DNA of 64,000 nt from Gammaproteobacteria bacterium (lineage in GTDB: Bacteria; Pseudomonadota; Gammaproteobacteria; QNFE01). The stretch covers positions 1-64,000 of the forward strand of contig QNFE01000007.1 of NCBI GenBank assembly GCA_003645455.1, read 5' to 3'. A program made the translations under genes and the position numbers. A model generated the notes under the pieces. It was not told the DNA's origin. It saw only the letters and a program-made list of their open reading frames with translations, and did no database searches. Below are positions 53,372 to 63,889 of the stretch, piece after piece (positions within the stretch are counted from its first letter, which is position 1; each line of letters begins with the position of its first letter).

Positions 53372-54924
53372 ACAAATTCAAGCAGATTCAAAATATAGTA
53401 GAGACTGTCGTAAATTACGGTTGTCGGTATGCCATAATAAGCCCAGGCTCTCGTAATGCCCCTCTGATTATAGCGGCAGCTCAACATAAAAAAATTAAAA
53501 CTATTTCAATTGTGGATGAGAGAGTGGCAGGTTTTGTGGGATTAGGCATAACATTACAAACAAAAAAACCTGTAATTTTAATTTGCACCTCAGGTACTGC
53601 CACTTTGAATTATATGCCGGCGATTGCCGAGGCATATTATACCGACACACCGCTTATAATCCTAACGGCGGATAGGCCCGCAATACAAATAGATAACTGG
53701 TATGGGCAGTGCATTCATCAAAAAAATATGTATGCACCCTATACCAAAATAAATAAACAATTAGATGATAATAATTTGGATGATATTATGAAATCAATAA
53801 CAAATTATTTTGTAAATCCTATCTGTCCTATGCACATCAACATCCCCATTGATGATCCTATTTATCCTAAAAACATAGTGATAAAATATCCATCACATAA
53901 AAAAATAAAACTCAATATAGATAAAAAAACAATTGATTTAAAAATATTAGAAAATTTTAAAAATAAACTGCAACAGGTTAGAAAAATTTTAATAATAGCA
54001 GGATTTATGCCAAAGAGTAAAAAATTAAAAAAATATTTAAACTTTATCGAGATTCCAATTATAGGCGATATAACCTCAAATTTATCTAATTGCGATAACT
54101 TTATCAATAGTTCTACAATAGATTTTAACCTAGAAAATAAAGATATATCTGCGGATTTTATAATTACCATCGGCAATAATTTATTATCTAAAAGTTTATT
54201 AAATTATTTTAAGATCAATCAAGCAAAGCATCATTATCATATCGGAGAAGGGCAGGTAGGTGACCCATTTCAAAGCCTCAAAGAGATAATAAAAATAAAA
54301 CCAAAATATTTTTTTAAAACAATACAGCAACAAAAAATAGAATACCCAAGACAACAAGAATATTTAAAAATCTTAAAAAACAAAACAATATTTAAAAATA
54401 GATTTGATGGAGATAACTTTTCACCAATCGTCAAAACAATAATCCAAAACTTATCTGGTAATAGTGTTCTGCATCTGGGTAACTCAACTCCCATACGTTT
54501 GGCAAATTTACACATCAAAAAATCAGATAATTTTAAAATTTTTTGCAATAGAGGAACATCTGGCATCGATGGATCCATAAGCACAGCGATAGGGATTGCT
54601 ATGGCGGATAAAAAAAACGAACATACTTTAATAATAGGAGATTTATCTTTTTTTTATGATAACAATGCTTTGTGGCAAAATAATTATCCAAATAATTTAA
54701 AAATAATCATTCTTAATAATGACGGAGGCGGGATTTTTAATATAATAACGAATAATATTAAGAATAAAAAGATAAATAACCTCATAAAAACTGCTCATAA
54801 AAAAAATAGTTCGCTGATATGCTCTCATCACAACATAAATTATAGAAAAATAACAAATAAAAGCAATATAAAACAAGAATTGATAGACTTTAAAAAAGGA
54901 GTGTTGGAGATAATTTTGCAATAA
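53368..54924 (+). CDS. menD: SEPHCHC synthase MenD
   Basis: YAIISPGSRNAPLIIAAAQH; ICTSGTATLNYMPAIAEAYYTDTPLIILTADRP; NRGTSGIDGSISTAIG. Confidence 0.93.
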   Translation: MNKFKQIQNIVETVVNYGCRYAIISPGSRNAPLIIAAAQHKKIKTISIVDERVAGFVGLGITLQTKKPVILICTSGTATLNYMPAIAEAYYTDTPLIILTADRPAIQIDNWYGQCIHQKNMYAPYTKINKQLDDNNLDDIMKSITNYFVNPICPMHINIPIDDPIYPKNIVIKYPSHKKIKLNIDKKTIDLKILENFKNKLQQVRKILIIAGFMPKSKKLKKYLNFIEIPIIGDITSNLSNCDNFINSSTIDFNLENKDISADFIITIGNNLLSKSLLNYFKINQAKHHYHIGEGQVGDPFQSLKEIIKIKPKYFFKTIQQQKIEYPRQQEYLKILKNKTIFKNRFDGDNFSPIVKTIIQNLSGNSVLHLGNSTPIRLANLHIKKSDNFKIFCNRGTSGIDGSISTAIGIAMADKKNEHTLIIGDLSFFYDNNALWQNNYPNNLKIIILNNDGGGIFNIITNNIKNKKINNLIKTAHKKNSSLICSHHNINYRKITNKSNIKQELIDFKKGVLEIILQ

Positions 54925-54994
54925 TTAGGATTTGATTTATGCAAAGACCCATATGATTTGTTATAATAATTATCTTTAATGTAAGTAAAAATCA

Positions 54995-55903
54995 ATGAAA
55001 AAAAATCCTATTAAAATTTATCTTTATCTAACTTTATGTGTTTTGTTTTGGTCTGGTAATTTTATTATTGGTCGTTTTATCAAAGATGATATGTCACCGA
55101 TAGAATTGGCATTTTTCCGTTGGTTTTTTGTTTTAATTTTCATCTCTCCGATTTTTATTATAAGATGGAATAATATAATAAACAGCTTAAAGAAACATTT
55201 TTGGATAATGTTAGTTTTGTCTGCCTTGGGAGTAAGTGCTTTTAATACTATTTTGTATCTAGGTCTTAGCAAAACTACAGCGACAAATTCCTTGGTTATC
55301 AATTCAATTATTCCGATTCTTGTTTTAATTATGTCATTCGTTATATTGCACCAAAAAATAAATTACAAGCAAGTTATTGGTATTTTCATCTCAACTATAG
55401 GCATGTTGTATTTAATTTTACAAGGAGATTTTTATAGAATATATTTGTTAAAATTCAATCAAGGTGATTTTTGGATTATAGGTGCTGCTTTTATATGGGC
55501 TTTATATTCTGTAGTCCTTAAATTTAAACCAACCGACTTGAGCGACTTTGAATTTTTTTCTCTTATGGTTTTCATAGGTTTTCTGCTGTTACTGCCTTTT
55601 TATCTTTATCAAGGTTTCAGTCTCTCTTATGGAGCAAACTTAGTTTACAATAATTTCTGGGTATTTTTTTATATCTCTGTTTTTACTTCAATAATTTCAT
55701 ATTACTTTTGGCACAAGGGTATTCATACGATTGGTGCCACTAAAACCTCTCAATTTGCACATCTTATGCCTATTTTTGGATCATTTTTGGCATATATTTT
55801 CTTGGATGAAGTTTTGCACTTTTACCATATTGTAGGAATGACATTAATTGGAGGCGGTATTTATTTATCGTTATCCCACAAGCATATAATTTTACGAAAA
55901 TAG
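54995..55903 (+). CDS. EamA-family (DMT) transporter
   Basis: About ten hydrophobic segments, two EamA-like halves. Confidence 0.85.
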   Translation: MKKNPIKIYLYLTLCVLFWSGNFIIGRFIKDDMSPIELAFFRWFFVLIFISPIFIIRWNNIINSLKKHFWIMLVLSALGVSAFNTILYLGLSKTTATNSLVINSIIPILVLIMSFVILHQKINYKQVIGIFISTIGMLYLILQGDFYRIYLLKFNQGDFWIIGAAFIWALYSVVLKFKPTDLSDFEFFSLMVFIGFLLLLPFYLYQGFSLSYGANLVYNNFWVFFYISVFTSIISYYFWHKGIHTIGATKTSQFAHLMPIFGSFLAYIFLDEVLHFYHIVGMTLIGGGIYLSLSHKHIILRK

Positions 55904-56040
55904 TAAAACAATTCTGCTGATTTAGTTCTGTTGATGTAGAGAGGTGGGTGGGATGGATGCCGAATCAAGTTCGGCATGACAACCCAAACTTGGCGCTTGG
56001 CATGATGCGGGAGTTAATCAGAGTTGCCTTAATGCCAAAG

Positions 56041-56724
56041 TTACTGAAAATCTGGGTTTTTCCAGCCAATCGGAGCAGTGATCTCTTTTGGTGGTTCAAG
56101 TCTTGATATATAGTCCGCTAATGCCTCAAAATCGGCAAGTTTAAATTTTTGAATTCTTTTTTGCATAGTTTTGTTTGCATTGCGTCTTTTGCCACTTTGA
56201 ATCCATTTTAATTGTCGCAGCACATAATCATAGTGTTGTCCTGCCAAACGAGGATAAAATCTTTTTTCATCTCCTTGGCCGTTAGCACCGTGACATTCGG
56301 CACATTTGCGATAGAATAATTTTTCACCTTTTGCTAGGTTATCACCCTTACCAAGCTCTGGTTTTCGGGTCATCTTTAAGGTGCCGATATAGGCTGTTAC
56401 ATCTGCTATTGATTGTGGACCGCCCATAACTTTAATTTGGGCGATGGGGAACATAATCGGGTTGTCGCGGTTGCCTGCTCTGATATCGGCAATTTGTTTG
56501 ATAATAACAGACGGATGTTGTCCTGCAATTTGTGGATAGTTGCCATCAATGGTGCCCCATCCTTCTGTGCCGTGACAGACGATACATAACTTAAAAACCT
56601 GCTTGCCATTTTTTATGTTACCTGTGGCAGCCATAGCTTGTTTTAGTTCGTTATCTAAGGGTGCATCTGCCATACTTATTGTGGACAAGCCTAATAATAA
56701 CGTTAATGATAATAATTTTTTCAT
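56041..56724 (-). CDS. Diheme cytochrome c4-like protein
   Basis: MKKLLSLTLLLGLSTISMA signal; CIVCHG and CAECHG heme sites. Confidence 0.9.
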   Translation of the reverse strand: MKKLLSLTLLLGLSTISMADAPLDNELKQAMAATGNIKNGKQVFKLCIVCHGTEGWGTIDGNYPQIAGQHPSVIIKQIADIRAGNRDNPIMFPIAQIKVMGGPQSIADVTAYIGTLKMTRKPELGKGDNLAKGEKLFYRKCAECHGANGQGDEKRFYPRLAGQHYDYVLRQLKWIQSGKRRNANKTMQKRIQKFKLADFEALADYISRLEPPKEITAPIGWKNPDFQ

Positions 56725-56860
56725 TTTTTCTCCTGTTGGAGTTGTTGTTTGTGGCGATATCTTGCATAAAAATAAACAACTAAGTTTTTTGATAAAAACA
56801 TAAAAATAATAAAAACCAAGCCAATTGTAAAACCTATTAGTGGCTGGTCTCATGATATTT

Positions 56861-57343
56861 TTAACCTTCATCTCTGATAAAAATTCCTGATTTTCCACCG
56901 TGTTTTTCTAAGAGTTTTATATCCGATATAATCATTTTTTTATCAACGGCTTTACACATATCATAAATAGTTAAAAGAGCAATCTGGGTCGCAGTTAATG
57001 CCTCCATCTCAATGCCTGTTTTTGATGAGGTTTCAATTATGACGATACACTTGACTTGATTTTTGTCATCAATTATTTGAAAATCAATATTTATATGCTC
57101 GATAGGAATAGGGTGGCACAGCGGAATAAGGGTGGCGGTTTGTTTGGCTGCCATTATTCCTGCAATTCTGGCAATTCCTAAGACATCACCTTTTTTGTGG
57201 TTGCCTTGTCTGATTTTTGCCAAAGTGGCAGGCTCCATTGATATAGCCCCTGATACCACAGCAGATCTTTTGTTGCTATTTTTGGCAGAGACATCAACCA
57301 TATGGGCTTGTCCGTTTTGATTAAAATGATTTAATTCATTCAC
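56861..57343 (-). CDS. moaC: Cyclic pyranopterin monophosphate synthase MoaC
   Basis: [50 protein letters not shown]. Confidence 0.95.
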   Translation of the reverse strand: MNELNHFNQNGQAHMVDVSAKNSNKRSAVVSGAISMEPATLAKIRQGNHKKGDVLGIARIAGIMAAKQTATLIPLCHPIPIEHINIDFQIIDDKNQVKCIVIIETSSKTGIEMEALTATQIALLTIYDMCKAVDKKMIISDIKLLEKHGGKSGIFIRDEG

Positions 57344-57497
57344 AGCTTAAAATTCTATAAAAAAATTGACATTATAACATTAATTCATTAAAAGATGTAA
57401 TAGTAAATATTATAACCCTCTTATAAACAAAAATTTATCATTTTTTGATAAATTTAAAAAAATAACTTATAATAGATACTTTTTTATGGAAATAGTT

Positions 57498-58079
57498 ATG
57501 AAAGTTAAAAGAATGTATGTTTTGATTTTATTTTTGGTTTTTCTGTTCGTTGAAAATACAAGTTATTCGCAAAACTATGAGCAGACATATAGTTTTGTCC
57601 GCATAGAAGATGGCGACACAATCAAGATAAAAAAAGATGGAGGTAAAAGCGGAGAAGAATTGAGGTTGCAATTATATGGCATAGATGCACCAGAGAGCAT
57701 AGAGAACCCTAAACTTATTCTTGACGTAAAAAGAATAAAATTGCCGAAAGAAGATATAATAGAACTTGGTCAAAAATCAGCATCTTTTTTGTATAGATTG
57801 ATAAAACTTAATAATAATAAAATTCAACTCAAAGAAAAATTAGACAAAAAAGATAAATACGGACGCTATCTGGTTGAGATATTTGTCACATCAAATAAAG
57901 AAAGTGTAAATTCATATATGATTAAAAAAGGCTATGCCATAGCTCTAAAAAATGATGATGGCTTGAAAAACTCAAAATTAATAAAACATCAAAAACAAGC
58001 AATTGAAGCAAAAGAAGGTTTGTGGGGAATGCATGGCGAAATAATGCAAAAATGGAGCGATGTAAAAAAAAATGAGTAA
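57498..58079 (+). CDS. Exported thermonuclease/SNase-like nuclease
   Basis: Signal peptide; VRIEDGDTIKIK..LRLQLYGIDAPES; KDKYGRYLVEIFV; GLWGMHGE. Confidence 0.85.
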   Translation: MKVKRMYVLILFLVFLFVENTSYSQNYEQTYSFVRIEDGDTIKIKKDGGKSGEELRLQLYGIDAPESIENPKLILDVKRIKLPKEDIIELGQKSASFLYRLIKLNNNKIQLKEKLDKKDKYGRYLVEIFVTSNKESVNSYMIKKGYAIALKNDDGLKNSKLIKHQKQAIEAKEGLWGMHGEIMQKWSDVKKNE

Positions 58080-58776
58080 CATAACATCAATTTTAAAACA
58101 ACACTATCTATTCTCATCTATGAGTGATGAGGATTTAGTGAAAATTGCAGAAAAATCTGAAATGTTTGATTTAAAAAAACAAGAATCTATTTTTTTTCAA
58201 GGTGACGAGGCTAATAATTTTTATTATATTGTTGACGGACAAGTTTCTTTAGCGAGATCATCACCTAACGGTCAAGAAAAAATAATTGAAATTATTAAGA
58301 AAAATGAAATCTTTGCAGAGGCTTTGATTTTTATGCCACAAAAAGCTCATTATCCTGTGTCTGCTTGCTCTTTAGAAAAATGCACCATAATAAAACTAAA
58401 AAATAAACTCTTAAAAGAAATTTTAAATGATTCCCATAAAACATCTATGGCTATATTATTAAATATGGCAATTAAATTACATGCTCTTTTGGATGAAATT
58501 GATAGCCTGACACTACATGGTGCATCATACAGACTGGTAAGTTTTTTATTGCACCAAATTCCAAAAAATAATATTAAAAATAACAAAGAGAATGAAACTG
58601 CAAATATTAAACTTGATATAGCAAAAAATATAATTGCTTCTCGTTTATCAATTAAACCTGAAACCTTGTCACGTTCTATAAGCTCTCTTAGCAAGAGAGG
58701 TCTTATTAAAATTGACGGAAAACATATCGTTATAAATAATAAAAAATCACTACAGGAATACCTATTCAACAATTAA
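58072..58776 (+). CDS. Crp/Fnr-family regulator (Dnr-like)
   Basis: cNMP-binding fold plus HTH; ASRLSIKPETLSRSISSLSKRGLIKIDGKHIVI. Confidence 0.88.
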   Translation: MSNITSILKQHYLFSSMSDEDLVKIAEKSEMFDLKKQESIFFQGDEANNFYYIVDGQVSLARSSPNGQEKIIEIIKKNEIFAEALIFMPQKAHYPVSACSLEKCTIIKLKNKLLKEILNDSHKTSMAILLNMAIKLHALLDEIDSLTLHGASYRLVSFLLHQIPKNNIKNNKENETANIKLDIAKNIIASRLSIKPETLSRSISSLSKRGLIKIDGKHIVINNKKSLQEYLFNN

Positions 58777-58797
58777 CGATCTAATTATAAAAAATTT

Positions 58798-60111
58798 ATG
58801 AAAAAAATAATCACTCTATTGGTTTTGATTTGCATGACACATGTATCACAGGCTATGCCACAAATTCAAAAATGGCAAACAAAAAAAGGGGCAAGTGTCT
58901 ATTTTGTTGAAACCCATAATATACCTATGGTTGATGTGCAAATCACATTTAATGCCGCAGGCTCAAAAGACGGCAAAAAATATGGGATAGCAAAGCTTAC
59001 CAATGCCCTATTAGATACAGCAGCTGCAGGTTATGATGCCCAACAAATAGCCACAGAACTTGAAAATATCGGAGCGATTTTATCCAATGATTCTCTAAAA
59101 GATATGGCTATTATAAAATTACGAACCCTAAGTTATGAAAAGCAATTGCAAAAAAGTATTACTATTTTATCGCAGGTAATAGGTTTACCAGATTTTAAAG
59201 AAAAAGAGGTTAATAGATTAAAAAAACAATTTTTATTATTGTTAAAAAATAAAAAACAACAAGCCGATGAGATAAGCTCTGATGCCCTATATGAAGCCAT
59301 TTATAAAAATCATCCATACGGCAAAAGTCCCTATGGCACAAACACAAGCATAAATAATATAAGTCGCGCCGATATTATAGAGTTTTATAAAAAATATTAT
59401 GTTGTCAAAAATATGAGCATTGCAATTATAGGAGATTTAACCAAAAAACAAGCGATAAAAATTGCCAACAAAATTGATAATGGTTTGCAGGAAGGGGTAA
59501 AAGTGGCAAACCTTATCAAACCTCAAAAAATAAAAAAATCTACCAAAAATTATATAAAATTTGATGGCAAACAAAGCCATATTTTGTTGGGACAATTATC
59601 AATAAAAAGAGGGCATAAGGATTACTGGGCGTTATATCTTGCTAACCATATTCTTGGCGGTTCTGGTTTTTCATCGATTATAACCCAAGAAGTTCGTGAA
59701 AAAAGAGGGCTTTCATATAGCGCACATAGTTATATATCACCGATGCAAGAGACAGGAGTTTGGGTCTTTGGTCTGCAAACAAAAACCCAAAATAGCAAAA
59801 AAGCCTTAGATGTTTTGCAAAACACAATCAATAAGTTTCATCAACAAGGCATAACTTCATCACAACTTAAAAAAGCAAAAAGCAATATGATAAATTCAGC
59901 TCCATTGCGAGCAGATAGTAACAAAAAAATATTAGGATACTTGGCAATGATAGGTTTTTATGATTTACCCTTGGATTACCTTAACACCATCAATAAAAAT
60001 ATAAAAAACATAAAACTAAAACAAATAAATAAAGTTATTAAAAAATATTTGCAACCTGATAATTTGCAATATGTTGTGGTGGGCACACAGGACATTTTTG
60101 CCAAAAAATAA
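58798..60111 (+). CDS. M16-family peptidase (inactive-subunit-like, exported)
   Basis: Signal peptide; M16 fold signatures HILGGSGFSSIITQEVREKRGLSYSAHSY; HxxEH zinc motif not seen (NAAGSKDGKKYGIAKLTNALL). Confidence 0.82.
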   Translation: MKKIITLLVLICMTHVSQAMPQIQKWQTKKGASVYFVETHNIPMVDVQITFNAAGSKDGKKYGIAKLTNALLDTAAAGYDAQQIATELENIGAILSNDSLKDMAIIKLRTLSYEKQLQKSITILSQVIGLPDFKEKEVNRLKKQFLLLLKNKKQQADEISSDALYEAIYKNHPYGKSPYGTNTSINNISRADIIEFYKKYYVVKNMSIAIIGDLTKKQAIKIANKIDNGLQEGVKVANLIKPQKIKKSTKNYIKFDGKQSHILLGQLSIKRGHKDYWALYLANHILGGSGFSSIITQEVREKRGLSYSAHSYISPMQETGVWVFGLQTKTQNSKKALDVLQNTINKFHQQGITSSQLKKAKSNMINSAPLRADSNKKILGYLAMIGFYDLPLDYLNTINKNIKNIKLKQINKVIKKYLQPDNLQYVVVGTQDIFAKK

Positions 60112-60113
60112 CT

Positions 60114-60989
60114 ATGGATGAGGTTATAGATAAATATATAAGCAATGCTTTACAAATAAATTACAAAACCATCAAAACAACACCAATCACAGGCGGTTGC
60201 ATCAATCAATGTTATAAAATTCAAAATAAAAAACATAAATTTTTTGTAAAAATCAATCAGATAAAATTTTTAAAAATGTTTGAAAAAGAAGCTTTTTCAC
60301 TGCAACAAATCAAAAAAAGTAATACAATCAAAGTGCCAGAGGTTATTTCACATGGCACCGATAAAAATAACAACACAAGTTTTTTGATCTTGGAACATAT
60401 TGATCTTAAAAATAGCGGAGATTCCATAAAATTAGGAGAAAATATTGCTAAACTACATAACAAAAAATATCCCAAATTTGGCTTTGATGAGAATAATTTT
60501 ATCGGACTATCATCACAAATAAATATTTACAAAAAAAACTGGATTGAGTTTTATAGAAAAAATAGACTATTAAAACAATTAAAGTTATTACAACAAAAAA
60601 CTGGTACCATAAACCTGCAAAATTTATATACAATATGCGATAATTTATCGCAGTTTTTTGAATCATATCAACCATATCCGTCACTATTACACGGAGATTT
60701 GTGGTCGGGAAACTATGGCTTTGATAATAAGGGACAACCTATTATTTTTGATCCTGCCTCTTATTATGGAGATAGAGAGACGGATCTAGCGATGAGCGAA
60801 TTATTCGGCGGTTTTTCCCAAGAGTTTTATGCAAGTTATAATAGAGTTTTACCATTAGATGACGGTTATAAAGTTCGTAAAAACCTATATAATCTTTATC
60901 ATATTTTAAACCATTTTAATCTCTTTGGTGGAGGTTATGCCAATCAGGCAAACACAATGATGGAGGATTTATTATCACAGATAAAATAA
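60114..60989 (+). CDS. Fructosamine kinase family protein
   Basis: GGCINQCYKI, FFVKIN, LLHGDLWSGNYGFD, DPASYYGDRETDLAMSELFGGF. Confidence 0.9.
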   Translation: MDEVIDKYISNALQINYKTIKTTPITGGCINQCYKIQNKKHKFFVKINQIKFLKMFEKEAFSLQQIKKSNTIKVPEVISHGTDKNNNTSFLILEHIDLKNSGDSIKLGENIAKLHNKKYPKFGFDENNFIGLSSQINIYKKNWIEFYRKNRLLKQLKLLQQKTGTINLQNLYTICDNLSQFFESYQPYPSLLHGDLWSGNYGFDNKGQPIIFDPASYYGDRETDLAMSELFGGFSQEFYASYNRVLPLDDGYKVRKNLYNLYHILNHFNLFGGGYANQANTMMEDLLSQIK

Positions 60990-61051
60990 CAGCATCTTTT
61001 ATAGCCAAAAATTTAAAATTTAAAATCCCAGCTATAACATCAAGAGACACC

Positions 61052-62965
61052 TTGAAAAGTCGCAAAATATGGTATATTTTTTTAAAAAAAAACAATAAAA
61101 TTGGCATAGGTGAGATAGCGCCATTAAAAGGTTTAAGTATAGATAAAATAGATAACATTGAAAATATTTTAAAAAAAATTTGTAATGAACCACAAAAATA
61201 CATCAGTAATAATAATTTATTAGAGTCATATCCTGCTATAAATTTTGGCATAGAGCAGGCTAAGTTAGATTTGAAAAATGGTGGTGGGCAAAAATATTTT
61301 AGCAAAACAAATAAGGATTTTATAAAAATAAATGGTTTGATTTGGATGGGGGATTTTAATTTTCAAAAACAACAAATTGATGAAAAAATACAACAAAAAT
61401 ATAAATGTATAAAAGTAAAAATTGGTAACTTGGATTTTTCTTCTGATATAGAAATTTTAAAATATATTCGCCAACAAGACCCTCAATATAAAATTCAGCT
61501 AAGATTAGATGCCAATGGTGTTTTTGATAATGACGATGCCTTTGATAAAATAAAACAACTATCAATTTTTAAAATTCATTCGATAGAGCAACCGATACAA
61601 GCAGGACAAATCCATGAATTAAAAAAATTATGCAAAACCTCGCCCATCCCCATCGCTTTGGATGAAGAATTAATAAATATAAAAAACAACAAGGAAAAAA
61701 TAGAATTATTAACAACGGTTAAACCTGCCTATATTGTTTTAAAACCCACGATGCTCGGCGGTTTTAAAAATTGTTTATCTTGGATTAAAATAGCAAAAAA
61801 ACACAATATCAAATATTGGATAACAAGCAGCTTGGAATCAAGCATATGTCATAATGCTATCGCTCAATTTTGTGCTTATTATATCAATGATGATAATTAT
61901 CAAGGATTGGGAGCAGGAGAACTTTTTGAAAATAATCTGCCATCCCATATGTGGCAAAAATCATCCAAATTATATATAAAAATTTCAAAACAATGGAATG
62001 ATATTTATAAACTTATAGGTAAATATTTAAGTCATAAAAATAAACTAACCTTTAAAACCTCTGGCACAACAGACACACCAAAAAAAATAAAATTCAACAA
62101 GCGACAAATTAAAAATTCAATCAAACTTACTCAAAAAACATTTAATTTAACAAAAAATCAAAACATAGGTTTGTGTTTGAGTTTAGATTATGTAGCAGGA
62201 ATCATGCAACTGTTGCGAGTTATAGAATTAAATATGAATTTAATCGTTTTTGATGTTTGTGCCGATCCATTGATAAAAAACAACAAAACAATAGATTTTA
62301 TCGCAATGTCACCGAAACAATTAGAGACAACATTAAAAAATCAAAGGGACAAAAAAATAAAAACCATAATATGCGGAGGGGCAGAGATATACAACAACCC
62401 AATAACAACAATAAATGACAATCGAACAAAAACAAAAATATACCAAACCTATGGAATGACCGAAACTCTAACTCATATAGCTATTAAAAAAATTAACGAT
62501 AAATATTATAAAATCTTAGATGGTATAAGTTTTAAACAAAATAAAAAAAATAATTGTTTGATAATCAATGCTCCTCATATAAGCAAAACTCCCATAAAAA
62601 CCTGTGATATAGTCAAAATAATTGACGATAAAAACTTTGAATTTATCGGACGATTAGATAATATTTTAAACATAGATGGCAAAAAAATATCAGCAGAAAC
62701 ATTAGAAAATAAAATTAAAAATAAAATTAAAAATAATAAGTTTTTTATCTATCAACAACAAGAAAAACTATGTCTTGTGATAGAGAATAAACATAATTTA
62801 CTACAAAAAATTTCAGAAAAATCCACTAAAATCGGAAATGGTGCTTTAGCTTTTCCTGTTTTATCTTTTAAAAAGTATAAAATCAAAAAAATAAACTATA
62901 TTGATAGGTTTTGTTACACCAAAAATGGTAAAATTAATCGCTTTAAAACAATAGAAGGATTATAA
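61052..62965 (+). CDS. menC-menE: o-Succinylbenzoate synthase / OSB-CoA ligase fusion (MenC-MenE); real start probably upstream near 60971-60974
   Basis: MenC: GIGEIAPLKGLS, KCIKVKIG, RLDANG, SIEQP, IALDEE, IVLKPTMLGG; MenE: FKTSGTTDTPKKIKF, YGMTETLTHI, GRLDNILNIDGKKISAETLE. Confidence 0.88.
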   Translation: MKSRKIWYIFLKKNNKIGIGEIAPLKGLSIDKIDNIENILKKICNEPQKYISNNNLLESYPAINFGIEQAKLDLKNGGGQKYFSKTNKDFIKINGLIWMGDFNFQKQQIDEKIQQKYKCIKVKIGNLDFSSDIEILKYIRQQDPQYKIQLRLDANGVFDNDDAFDKIKQLSIFKIHSIEQPIQAGQIHELKKLCKTSPIPIALDEELINIKNNKEKIELLTTVKPAYIVLKPTMLGGFKNCLSWIKIAKKHNIKYWITSSLESSICHNAIAQFCAYYINDDNYQGLGAGELFENNLPSHMWQKSSKLYIKISKQWNDIYKLIGKYLSHKNKLTFKTSGTTDTPKKIKFNKRQIKNSIKLTQKTFNLTKNQNIGLCLSLDYVAGIMQLLRVIELNMNLIVFDVCADPLIKNNKTIDFIAMSPKQLETTLKNQRDKKIKTIICGGAEIYNNPITTINDNRTKTKIYQTYGMTETLTHIAIKKINDKYYKILDGISFKQNKKNNCLIINAPHISKTPIKTCDIVKIIDDKNFEFIGRLDNILNIDGKKISAETLENKIKNKIKNNKFFIYQQQEKLCLVIENKHNLLQKISEKSTKIGNGALAFPVLSFKKYKIKKINYIDRFCYTKNGKINRFKTIEGL

Positions 62966-62969
62966 AAAT

Positions 62970-63794
62970 ATGCCAGAGTTACCAGAGGTAGAGACTGCAA
63001 AAAGAGCGATAGTTCCCTATCTATTAAACAACACCATACAAGATATAAATATCCTATTCCCAAAATTACGCCTCCCAATTGATACAAAATTAAAAGAATT
63101 AGAGGGAAGTGAGATAACATTCATAAGTAGGCGAGCAAAATATATTATTATAACCACCCAAAAGGGCTCAATCTTGCTTCATTTGGGAATGTCCGGTAGC
63201 TTGTTAATATGCAAGAAAAATCAAAATATTCCTCTTAAAAAACACGATCATTTTGAAATCGTATTAAATAACAAAACTCGCTTGCGTTTAAACGACCCTC
63301 GCCGTTTTGGTTTGGTTTTGTATGTAAAAAACAAAGATATACAAAATCATAAATTATTAAAAAATCTGGCCCCAGAACCCTTAACAGATAGCTTTAATGA
63401 CAATTATTTGCAAAATATTTGCCAAAAAAGCGAGGCAAAAATAAAAAACATCTTAATGAATAATAAATTAGTGGTAGGGGTCGGCAACATATATGCTAAT
63501 GAGGTTTTATTTGAATCAAAAATACATCCAGAAACAATTACCAAAAATTTGAATAAAAAACAAATAAAACAACTAACAAAGAGTATTAAAACAACCTTAA
63601 AACAAGCTATAAAAGCAGGTGGTACCACTCTCAAAGATTTCACCAATCCGGAGGGTGGGGCAGGATATTTTTCTATCCAACTTAAAATATACGGCAAAAC
63701 AGACGAGCCTTGCAGTATATGCTCCACCAAAATAAAAAAAATAATAACCACCCAGCGAGCATCATTTTATTGTTCGAATTGCCAAAAAAAATAA
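62970..63794 (+). CDS. mutM: Formamidopyrimidine-DNA glycosylase
   Basis: MPELPEVETAKRAI; LNDPRRFG; VGVGNIYANEVLF; C-terminal zinc finger CSICSTKIKKIITTQRASFYCSNCQ. Confidence 0.96.
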   Translation: MPELPEVETAKRAIVPYLLNNTIQDINILFPKLRLPIDTKLKELEGSEITFISRRAKYIIITTQKGSILLHLGMSGSLLICKKNQNIPLKKHDHFEIVLNNKTRLRLNDPRRFGLVLYVKNKDIQNHKLLKNLAPEPLTDSFNDNYLQNICQKSEAKIKNILMNNKLVVGVGNIYANEVLFESKIHPETITKNLNKKQIKQLTKSIKTTLKQAIKAGGTTLKDFTNPEGGAGYFSIQLKIYGKTDEPCSICSTKIKKIITTQRASFYCSNCQKK

Positions 63795-63810
63795 AAAAAA
63801 TAAAAAAAAC

Positions 63811-63838
63811 TTGACAAATAATTTTAAAAGCATATAAT
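63811..63838 (+). promoter_or_regulatory. Consensus sigma70 promoter for tmRNA
   Basis: TTGACA - 16 bp - TATAAT. Confidence 0.85.
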
Positions 63839-63889
63839 TTCCGCCGTGTTTTGAGATTTCATAAGTTTTGAATATCTTTAAATAAATGT

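Noticed and set aside
55945-56010. ggatgccgaatcaagttcggcatgac... as a terminator
   Set aside because: Palindromic but lacks a T-run; more like another dispersed repeat family, and single-copy here.
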